Of a DNA stretch of 5,341 nucleotides, positions 1 through 5,341 are shown piece after piece. The DNA comes from Candidatus Zixiibacteriota bacterium (GTDB taxonomy: Bacteria; Zixibacteria; MSB-5A5; CAIYYT01). Location of the stretch: the NCBI GenBank assembly GCA_026397575.1, contig JAPLUP010000507.1, positions 1 to 5,341 of the forward strand. The letters run 5' to 3'. Position 1 is the stretch's first letter; every line of letters starts with the position of its first letter. A program made the translations under genes and the position numbers. The notes beneath the pieces were generated by a model. It made no database searches. It was not told where the DNA came from and worked only from the letters and a program-made list of their open reading frames with translations.

Positions 1-364
1 TGTTGTGAACTAATATGTTAAGTTGATGGGGTCAAGTCGAGGTGGACGAGCCTTGAGCTCGGAGCGCCCCCGAGTAACTGTTTCATCAAAGAGGCATTCT
101 CAGCAGGTGCCGTATTCGGCAGGTTAGATTTGCACCCTCCCAAACCCGCATAAAGACTTATACTGTCCACGATAAATGAGAATCGAGTGTGACCGTTTTC
201 TGACGGCAGTTGCGAAGCATGAATTGGATGTCCGGAGTATTCTCGAGGGCCTTAAAACCTCCCGAATTCGTGTCCGGACAAGAGTGCTAATTTTTGCTGG
301 CACCGTCTCTAATGTGTGGGCCAGTTTGGTCATTCCAGATTTCCGGATTCGCTAGGCTTCGGCC
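1..364. other. Stretch without a supportable gene
   Basis: I see no convincing gene here. The short open frames on both strands (for example 124-333 on - and 176-355 on +) lack a good ribosome binding site and any recognisable motif. There is a weak hairpin at 58-74 (CTCGG/CCGAG, loop of seven) with no following T tract. TATACT at 159-164 looks like a -10 hexamer, but it has no -35 partner at normal spacing. The stretch may hold the 3' flank of a gene lying left of the window, or decayed sequence. Confidence 0.5.
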
Positions 365-393
365 GTAACATGATTAGACTCTCATGCTATGAT
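365..393 (+). promoter_or_regulatory. Candidate extended -10 promoter
   Basis: TGC followed by TATGAT at 388-393 forms an extended -10 element (TGnTATGAT). GTAACA at 365-370 matches four of six bases of the sigma-70 -35 consensus, with a 17-base spacer. Transcription would start near 400 and would give the VOC gene a leader of about 220 bases. This rests on consensus matching by eye only. The closer candidate at 570-598 is a better fit for the VOC gene. Confidence 0.25.
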
Positions 394-569
394 CATCGCT
401 GCATTTCGGGATGGTTGGTGTAACCTTGCTCCCCCGGTGTGGTGACATATTCGAGGGATATTTTGGAGAGCAAGAGAATGTCGAAACCCCTCGGATATAC
501 TCTCATAATCACAACGAATGTCTTCAGGCGTTTCGACTTACCAACCGTGCGACCAAGTTCAGTTTCCGC

Positions 570-598
570 TTGGTGAAAGGGACAGCAATCGATATATT
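570..598 (+). promoter_or_regulatory. Candidate sigma-70 promoter for the VOC gene
   Basis: TTGGTG at 570-575 and TATATT at 593-598 are separated by exactly 17 bases, a good match to a housekeeping promoter. Transcription would begin about 605, leaving a short leader that just includes the ribosome binding site at 606-612. Its position inside the longer open frame beginning at 411 supports the downstream start at 621. The call is inferred from consensus alone. Confidence 0.4.
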
Positions 599-605
599 CA
601 ATGAC

Positions 606-612
606 GAAAGGA
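606..612 (+). promoter_or_regulatory. Ribosome binding site deciding the VOC start
   Basis: GAAAGGA lies 8 bases before the ATG at 621. The same reading frame extends upstream to an ATG at 411, but that codon has no Shine-Dalgarno-like sequence. This site is the main reason for choosing 621. Confidence 0.6.
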
Positions 613-620
613 ATTACCAA

Positions 621-1016
621 ATGACCATCGGATCCCTACACCATGTTGAACTCTACGTCTCCGACCTGAACCGGTCGGTTGTATTCTGGAGCTGGTTTCT
701 TGAAAGCCTCGGCTATGAACTCTATCAATCTTGGGAACAGGGGCGGAGCTGGAGATTGGATGACACCTATATCGTTTTGGTACAGACGGAGCCTCGCTTT
801 CTTGATGTCCCCTACCATCGTTGTCGTGTCGGCCTGAATCACCTGGCCTTCCAGGCTCGTTCTCGGGAGCACGTCGATGAGGTGACGGCCGAGTTGCGGC
901 GGCGGGGAATAAGCATCCTCTATCAGGATCGGCATCCACATGCCGGAGGCGATGGCAATTATGCAGTCTTTTTTGAGGACCCCGACAGAATCAAGGTTGA
1001 ACTTGTGGCCGCATAA
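621..1016 (+). CDS. VOC superfamily protein (glyoxalase/dioxygenase fold)
   Basis: This encodes a 131-residue cytosolic protein of the vicinal oxygen chelate superfamily, a usual length for a single-unit member built of two beta-alpha-beta-beta-beta modules. The first module opens with LHHVELYVSDL (residues 6-16) and the second with VGLNHLAFQA (70-79). The C-terminal strand FFEDPDRIKVELVA (117-130) is a hallmark of the family. Likely metal ligands by position are His8, His74 and Glu127, with Gln55 or Glu57 as the possible fourth. Members include lactoylglutathione lyases, ring-cleaving dioxygenases, epimerases and antibiotic-binding or fosfomycin-modifying proteins; the substrate cannot be read from this sequence. 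The start at 621 is preferred over the in-frame ATG at 411, because the 70 extra residues look non-conserved and a promoter-like pair and ribosome binding site lie immediately before 621. The gene appears to stand alone, with almost 500 bases to galT. Confidence 0.88.
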   Translation: MTIGSLHHVELYVSDLNRSVVFWSWFLESLGYELYQSWEQGRSWRLDDTYIVLVQTEPRFLDVPYHRCRVGLNHLAFQARSREHVDEVTAELRRRGISILYQDRHPHAGGDGNYAVFFEDPDRIKVELVAA

Positions 1017-1442
1017 CTTGGAAGCAGCGACTCCAGAACGAGCTTTTTGGGACAAAAGCCGGTCCTTTGCACCTTTCAATGAACCGAATTCAAGTTTAGC
1101 CAACCGGGGATGACTATTCAATGCCCAAAGCTTCTCAGTCCTTGTTCAGCATGGGATAATCTCCTGAACTGAACAGCACCACGAGAGTGTCTTCGAAATA
1201 GGGTCATCAAGAACTCTGCTGCCCGATCAACCGGCCTGCTTAACCCACGGCTCGTCTTCAATCCACTTCCGACCGGATGCACATGCGACGTCCAAGTTCA
1301 ACTGTCTGATCCATTCCTGCGATTGCCAGCACGTTGCCGATCCGGACCTGAGCGAATTCGGATTATGAATTGGGTGAGGACCATTAAATGAGAATGAAAT
1401 TTTGGGGAAGATGATTGCGGTGCAAAAATATTTATCTTGACT
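1017..1442. other. Non-coding gap between the VOC gene and galT
   Basis: No gene can be supported here. An open but start-less frame runs on + from 1168 to 1365. It has no ATG, GTG or TTG and no recognisable motif. A weak hairpin at 1042-1059 (GCTTTT/AAAAGC, loop of six) follows the VOC gene, but no T run comes after it, so it is a poor terminator candidate. The remainder may hold galT leader or control sequence, or decayed coding sequence. Confidence 0.5.
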
Positions 1443-1471
1443 TTGAACATCCCGCAGCCACCTTATATTAT
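1443..1471 (+). promoter_or_regulatory. Candidate promoter for galT
   Basis: TTGAAC at 1443-1448 and TATTAT at 1466-1471 are 17 bases apart. They sit in a markedly AT-rich run (1463-1476) about 30 bases before the start codon. Overlapping TATATT hexamers at 1464-1469 and 1469-1474, and an alternative -35 TTGACT at 1437-1442, make the exact register uncertain. No operator-like dyad is obvious beside it. Confidence 0.42.
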
Positions 1472-1487
1472 ATTAACGATCCGTACT

Positions 1488-1494
1488 GAGGGAG
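1488..1494 (+). promoter_or_regulatory. Strong ribosome binding site of galT
   Basis: GAGGGAG lies 6 bases before the ATG at 1501. It is a near-ideal Shine-Dalgarno sequence at good spacing and fixes the galT start. Confidence 0.75.
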
Positions 1495-1500
1495 AAATCC

Positions 1501-2499
1501 ATGTCGGAATTTCGTCAAAATAGGGCTACCAAAGAGTGGGTCATCATTGCACCGGAGCGAGGAAAGCGACCTTCCGATCTTGCCGAGGATGTTGTCAAGC
1601 GAGAGCCGTCGCCGTCGTATAGTGAAAATTGCCCCTTTTGCCCCGGGCATGAAGAGCAGACACCTTCGGCGGTTTTTCAGATGACCCATGCCGGCAAATG
1701 GAAATTAAGAGCGGTGCCAAACAGGTTTGCGGCGTTATCGCCGGATAAACCAGCCACGCGAAATTTCGTCGGCTCTTTTTTGTCAGCCAATGGATTTGGA
1801 ATAGCCGAAGTAATTATCGAAAATCCTTTGCATAATATAACTATTGCGACCATGTCAATTGATGAAGTGACTAACGTAATCTACGCCTATAGGGAGCGAC
1901 AGAGAGAAGTATCAAAAAATGAGAATATCAATCTTGTCACGATATTCCGAAATCATGGTCCCGGAGCCGGCACGTCATTGGAGCACCCACATTCGCAGTT
2001 GATCGCCACTCCAATTGTACCACCCCATGTAAGGTACCCCCTGGAGCAGGCGGTCATGCATTATGACAAATATGGAACCTGCGTCTACTGTGATATGTTT
2101 ATCGAGGAGCTTAGACAAAAGGAAAGGATCATAATCGATTCGCCGCGATTTGTAGTCTTTTGCCCCTTTGCCGCCAACTCCCCATTTGAAACGAGGGTTT
2201 ATCCGAAGCATCATGAGGCCAGCTTCCTTTCGATCAGCGATGACGATATCGCCGAATTGGCCGTAGTTCTGCATGAGATTCTTTTGAGAATGTACGTTCT
2301 TTTGGGGGACCCCGATTATAATTACATCATTCGCTCATCTCCCATCGGCGATGAGGATAGTCGCCACTTGCATTGGTATATGATTATTATTCCGAAGATT
2401 TCTACTCCGGCGGGATTTGAAATCGGGTCGGGGATATATGTCAACACGGTGGCGCCCGAAGATGCCGCAAAACGCCTTCGTGAAGTCAAGACAGGATAA
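1501..2499 (+). CDS. galT: Galactose-1-phosphate uridylyltransferase
   Basis: This 332-residue cytosolic enzyme belongs to the HIT-like nucleotidyltransferase superfamily. GalT moves UMP from UDP-glucose to galactose-1-phosphate in the Leloir pathway through a uridylyl-histidine intermediate. The active-site motif is EHPHSQ (161-166): His164 is the expected nucleophile and Gln166 its partner. Ser165 replaces the Gly of the E. coli HPHGQ motif. Zinc-site residues are visible as Cys44 and Cys47 (CPFC), His111 (NPLHN) and His162. His289 and His291 (RHLHWY) match the second-metal histidines near the C terminus of E. coli GalT. An additional CxxC pair, Cys194 and Cys197 (CVYC), is seen in many archaeal and deep-branching bacterial GalT-like proteins. 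The N terminus (FRQNRATKEWVIIAPERGKRP) is typical of the family. Length is close to the usual 330-350. No galK, galE or galM is in view, so a related sugar-phosphate nucleotidyltransferase or phosphorylase activity (as in plant ADP-glucose phosphorylase) remains possible. Confidence 0.9.
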   Translation: MSEFRQNRATKEWVIIAPERGKRPSDLAEDVVKREPSPSYSENCPFCPGHEEQTPSAVFQMTHAGKWKLRAVPNRFAALSPDKPATRNFVGSFLSANGFGIAEVIIENPLHNITIATMSIDEVTNVIYAYRERQREVSKNENINLVTIFRNHGPGAGTSLEHPHSQLIATPIVPPHVRYPLEQAVMHYDKYGTCVYCDMFIEELRQKERIIIDSPRFVVFCPFAANSPFETRVYPKHHEASFLSISDDDIAELAVVLHEILLRMYVLLGDPDYNYIIRSSPIGDEDSRHLHWYMIIIPKISTPAGFEIGSGIYVNTVAPEDAAKRLREVKTG

Positions 2500-2650
2500 T
2501 GGCTCTATGTCATTCGGTCTATGATACAGGATATAGATTTGATAGACAAATTCAAGACAAGCTTAAATCCGGCACCTCATCCAACGGGAGTGTTGAAAAA
2601 GTGTGTATTGTGAAATAGTCATCTGCTTTCATTAGGCCCCCGTCCTAAGC
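2500..2650. other. Intergenic stretch downstream of galT
   Basis: A 39-codon open frame (2499-2618) starts with an ATG overlapping the galT stop codon as TAATG. Its only Shine-Dalgarno-like bases, AGGA at 2493-2496, are just 2 bases from the ATG, and the peptide resembles nothing I know. I therefore treat it as non-coding. The stretch leads into the palindromic element and includes the left member of an outer inverted pair, AGGCCCC at 2634-2640. Confidence 0.4.
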
Positions 2651-2721
2651 TGTCATTGCCCGCCGCGGCGGGGAATCCAGTCCGCCTGCGGCGGAGATCC
2701 CCGATCAAGTCGGGGATGACA
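2651..2721. repeat. REP-like nested palindromic element
   Basis: A 71-base element is bounded by TGTCAT (2651-2656) and its reverse complement ATGACA (2716-2721). Inside are three adjacent dyads. The first is a perfect 14-base palindrome, CCCGCCGCGGCGGG (2659-2672). The second is TCCGCC-TGC-GGCGGA (2681-2695). The third has arms ATCCCCGA (2697-2704) and TCGGGGAT (2710-2717) with a 5-base loop. CGGGGA at 2669-2674 could also pair with TCCCCG at 2698-2703, so alternative folds exist. Dispersed repeats of the GTCATTCCCGC...GGGATGAC type are familiar between bacterial genes. Its place between converging genes suggests transcript-end formation or RNA protection on either strand. Being a multi-copy repeat is inference, since only one copy is in the window. 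Confidence 0.7.
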
Positions 2722-2734
2722 ATATTATAATATT
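2721..2734. repeat. Perfect 14-base AT palindrome
   Basis: AATATTATAATATT is its own reverse complement and directly abuts the right end of the GC-rich nested element. Read on +, the sequence after the third hairpin is thus A/T-only for 14 bases but not a plain T run, so it is an imperfect rho-independent terminator tail for galT. Its role is unknown. Confidence 0.55.
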
Positions 2735-2853
2735 TCCCCTTGGGGTGGGGCCTGTTATTAAGATATATTAAATTTGATACATCAAGATAAATCGGCATTT
2801 GGGGTATGGGGTCGGGAGGATCAGAATCGATGAGAGCAGGTTATGCAAAATTT

Positions 2854-2870
2854 CCCATCCGTTGGATGGG
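2854..2870 (-). terminator. Possible terminator hairpin of the ATPase gene
   Basis: CCCATCC (2854-2860) and GGATGGG (2864-2870) form a perfect 7-base-pair stem with a 3-base loop, 38 bases past the ATPase stop codon. Read on -, the stem is followed by AAATTTTG. That tract is only partly T-rich, so termination may be inefficient or shared with the palindromic element beyond. On + the hairpin is followed by TTACC, which is weaker. Confidence 0.45.
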
Positions 2871-2908
2871 TTACCGGTTGTGTGGATCGCGCCAACCAGA
2901 AAAAAGAA

Positions 2909-5341
2909 TCACCACGCATTCCTGCACTTGCGCTGTCTAACAAATTTCAGTACTTCAAACCACATGATGCTCACCGCGGCAGCCAGTACACAAATCAGTA
3001 GATCGAAAGGATGAAGTATCGAGAAGCGAAACAAATTTCGGAGAAATGGCACGTACAAGATCAGGAAAACAAAAGATATCGTCCCTCCCAGCACCCAAAG
3101 AAGAGCCGTATTTGGCGATCTTAGCATTTCCCAAATAGAGTGTGTCCAAGAACGGTTGGTGATGATCAGCGCCAGATTTGAGAGAATGAGGGTTACAACG
3201 GTCAAAGCTCGGACCTCATCCTCGACGCGTCCAAGGCTGCGTGCTGTAAGGTATACTAGAAGCACAACAATCAAAACCGAAAAGCCCTGCAAGATACTGA
3301 TCAAAACGATGCTTCTGCCGAACAGCGGCTCCTTGGGATTGCGGGGAGGTCGTCGCATAACATTGGATTCCTCAGCTTCACCTTCGAATACAACCGAGCA
3401 AGCAGGGTCGATGATCAATTCGAGAAAGACAATGTGCATAGGTAACAACACCAATGGCCACTGCATAACAACCGGAATAAACGACATGCCTGCGATCGGC
3501 ACGTGGACTGAAACAATATAGGCCATTGCTTTTTTGATATTGTCGAAAATCCGCCTTCCGAGTCGAACGGCGCCGACGATAGACGAAAAATCATCATCAA
3601 GAAGAACTAGCGAGGATGACTCTCTGGCGACATCGGTGCCACGTCCTCCCATGGCTATACCGATATGCGCCGATTTTAGAGCTGGAGCGTCATTGACACC
3701 ATCGCCGGTCATTGCAACAACTTCCCTGTTGGTCTTCAGAGCATTTACGATTCGCAACTTCTGCTCTGGAACCACGCGGGCAAATATGTCCACATCCTTT
3801 ATACGGGTTTGGATATCTTGCTCGGACATCCCATCCAGTTCCAAGCCGGTGATAAATTTATCGATTGACCTTAGGCCTATTTGCCGGGCGATACTCTGCG
3901 CCGTGCCCGGATAATCCCCCGTAATCATTATTACTCTAATTCCGGCAGAGTAACATTCTTTGATGGCATTGGCAACGGTCGGCCGGACCGGATCAGCCAA
4001 ACCGACCAGACCCAGGAATGTAAATGTAAAATCATGCTGAACTTCGGGAAGTGAGTGGCTGCTGAAACACGCCTTGGCGACACCCAATACACGAAGACCC
4101 CGATTGGCCAGCTTGCTTACGGTTTCGTTTAGCTTGTCAAGTCGTGCCCTGTCCAAATGACATAAATCGAATATAGCCTCGGGAGCTCCTTTTGCCGCGA
4201 TGACAAAATCAGTCCCCTCCGGTGATTGCCATACATGCGACAGCGCCAATAAATTCTTGGACAGTGGGTACTCCTGTACCAATTGCCAGTCGCCATGCAA
4301 ATGTTCGGTATTGGCGAGATGATTATCTCCCAGCTGTTTGAATGCCTTTTCCATCGGGTCGAATGGATCCCGCTTGCTGGCGAGAATGCTGTACTCAACT
4401 ATCTCATGGAATGTCTCTGGCAATCCTCGATCCGAAGGGCTCTCCGTCTCAAACACTTCTTCATTGACAACAATGCTTTTTACCGTCATTCGGTTCTGTG
4501 TCAATGTGCCGGTCTTATCAACACAAAGAACTGTTGCCGAACCAAGCGTTTCAACAGCGGGAACATGGCGTGTAAGCACCTGTTTTTGAGAGAGCCGCCA
4601 GGCCCCAAGCGCGAGAAAGATGGTCAAAACCACCGGGAATTCTTCAGGTAGGGTGGCCATTGCCAGCGTAATACCAGCGAGAAATCCATTTAGCCAGTCG
4701 TGGCGAGTTAACCCGTAAACGGCAATAACTAGAATGCACAGTGAGACCCCTACAATTGCCAGATTCCTTACAAGACGGCCGGTCTCTTTCTGCAAGGGAG
4801 TGCTCTCCGTTGTCACTACTTGAAGGGTTTTGCCGATCTTGCCAATTTCCGTTTTTATTCCGGTCGCATGCACTCTGGCGACAGCCTGACCCTGCACCAC
4901 CATTGTACCGGAGAATACGTAGGCCAAGTCGTCACCGCCCGGCCGAATAGACTCGTTCTGCCCAACCCAGACGGTTTTCCGCACAGCTACCGATTCGCCA
5001 GTCAATAATGATTCGTCCGCAGAAAGGTTGGTACACGAAATCAGCGTGGCATCTGCCGGCACCCGGTCCCCCTCGTGAAGTATCAAAATATCCCCTGTCA
5101 CTACTTCTCGCCCAGCAATACGCTTTTGCTCCCCCCCTCGGATGACCGACGCACGCGGGCTGGTAAGATCCCGAAGCGCTTCAAGAGCCCGCTCGGTCTT
5201 GCGCTCCTGGTAAAGGGTGATCCCCATCACCACTACCACGAATCCGAGCAGCATGATCGCTTCCTGAATGTCTCCTAAGAATAGATACAGCGTGCCACAC
5301 GCCACAAGAAGGAGAAACATTGGCTCCCGGACCACGTCCCA
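2909..5341 (-). CDS. P-type cation-transporting ATPase, 5' end cut by the window edge
   Basis: This is an integral inner-membrane pump that uses an aspartyl-phosphate intermediate to move a cation. The frame stays open to the window edge. The 808 residues counted from the GTG at 5335 begin just before M1, so the start and the N-terminal cation-ATPase domain lie outside. Visible in order: M1 and M2 (about 5-41); the actuator domain with TGES (112-115); M3 and M4 (about 190-242) with PEEFP (230-234); the phosphorylation motif DKTGTLT (273-279, phospho-acceptor Asp273); the nucleotide domain with KGAPE (382-386); TGD (472-474); the hinge motif TGDGVNDAP (543-551); and six C-terminal membrane segments (about 601-796). 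The architecture is that of P2-type Ca2+/Na+/K+ pumps, but the ion-site residues differ. M4 has PEEFP where SERCA has PEGLP, M5 lacks the SERCA Glu771 equivalent, and M6 reads ELIID where SERCA has NLVTD. No CPC or metal-binding CxxC argues against a copper or zinc pump. The transported ion is unknown. No frameshift is seen. Confidence 0.93.
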   Translation of the reverse strand, partial: WDVVREPMFLLLVACGTLYLFLGDIQEAIMLLGFVVVVMGITLYQERKTERALEALRDLTSPRASVIRGGEQKRIAGREVVTGDILILHEGDRVPADATLISCTNLSADESLLTGESVAVRKTVWVGQNESIRPGGDDLAYVFSGTMVVQGQAVARVHATGIKTEIGKIGKTLQVVTTESTPLQKETGRLVRNLAIVGVSLCILVIAVYGLTRHDWLNGFLAGITLAMATLPEEFPVVLTIFLALGAWRLSQKQVLTRHVPAVETLGSATVLCVDKTGTLTQNRMTVKSIVVNEEVFETESPSDRGLPETFHEIVEYSILASKRDPFDPMEKAFKQLGDNHLANTEHLHGDWQLVQEYPLSKNLLALSHVWQSPEGTDFVIAAKGAPEAIFDLCHLDRARLDKLNETVSKLANRGLRVLGVAKACFSSHSLPEVQHDFTFTFLGLVGLADPVRPTVANAIKECYSAGIRVIMITGDYPGTAQSIARQIGLRSIDKFITGLELDGMSEQDIQTRIKDVDIFARVVPEQKLRIVNALKTNREVVAMTGDGVNDAPALKSAHIGIAMGGRGTDVARESSSLVLLDDDFSSIVGAVRLGRRIFDNIKKAMAYIVSVHVPIAGMSFIPVVMQWPLVLLPMHIVFLELIIDPACSVVFEGEAEESNVMRRPPRNPKEPLFGRSIVLISILQGFSVLIVVLLVYLTARSLGRVEDEVRALTVVTLILSNLALIITNRSWTHSIWEMLRSPNTALLWVLGGTISFVFLILYVPFLRNLFRFSILHPFDLLICVLAAAVSIMWFEVLKFVRQRKCRNAW

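Noticed and set aside
124..333. 69-codon open frame on -
   Set aside because: It has no domain or motif, and its Arg- and Ser-rich composition is typical of random antisense frames.
176..355. 59-codon open frame on + beginning ATGAGAATCGAG
   Set aside because: No Shine-Dalgarno sequence precedes it and the peptide has no motif I recognise. It is too short to support from composition alone.
1042..1065. Hairpins GCTTTT/AAAAGC and GGAC/GTCC after the VOC gene
   Set aside because: The stems are short, overlap each other and lack a T run, so I do not call a terminator.
636..1121. 161-codon open frame on - opposite the VOC gene
   Set aside because: It lies almost wholly antisense to a gene with clear family motifs, has no recognisable domain, and is best explained as a shadow of the codon use on +.
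1168..1365. Start-less open frame of 66 codons on + with a somewhat protein-like end
   Set aside because: It contains no ATG, GTG or TTG and no recognised motif. It could be a decayed gene, but nothing supports a pseudogene call.
2499..2618. 39-codon open frame overlapping the galT stop as TAATG
   Set aside because: The overlap resembles translational coupling, but AGGA is only 2 bases from the ATG, the peptide is unrecognised, and it runs into the repeat flank.
2799..3014. 71-codon open frame on + over the ATPase 3' end
   Set aside because: Its second half is antisense to the membrane end of a well-supported gene, it spans the putative terminator hairpin, and it has no motif.
3156..4651. 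Several open frames of 80-126 codons on + within the ATPase gene
   Set aside because: All are antisense to conserved P-type ATPase motifs and have no recognisable domain of their own.

Overview
The window is bacterial chromosomal DNA of roughly mid GC content. It has no rRNA, tRNA, CRISPR array, transposase or phage gene that I can recognise. The galactose-1-phosphate uridylyltransferase is of the form common in deep-branching bacteria and archaea. The intergenic palindromic repeat starts GTCATT and ends ATGAC, a style common in environmental genomes. Together these suggest an uncultivated environmental bacterium, perhaps of the FCB group or Zixibacteria type; this placement is a guess. I see no convincing undescribed system.

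Layout from left to right. Positions 1-620 hold no supportable gene, only two candidate promoters. A 131-residue VOC-superfamily (glyoxalase/dioxygenase-fold) protein lies at 621-1016 on +; its start is fixed by a good ribosome binding site and a promoter-like pair just upstream. Positions 1017-1442 appear non-coding. galT follows at 1501-2499 on +, with its own candidate promoter and a strong ribosome binding site. The intergenic stretch 2500-2908 carries a compact, nested-palindrome REP-like element and a simple hairpin. A large P-type cation-transporting ATPase gene runs leftward on - from the window's right edge to 2909 and is cut at its 5' end by that edge.

Nothing indicates that the three genes work together. 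The VOC gene and galT point the same way but are almost 500 bases apart with separate signals. galT and the ATPase gene converge, and the palindromic element between them is placed where it could end or stabilise transcripts from either side. galT stands without galK, galE or galM in view. The points most worth checking are the unusual ion-site residues of the ATPase (PEEFP in M4, no M5 glutamate, ELIID in M6) and the structured repeat between the convergent genes.
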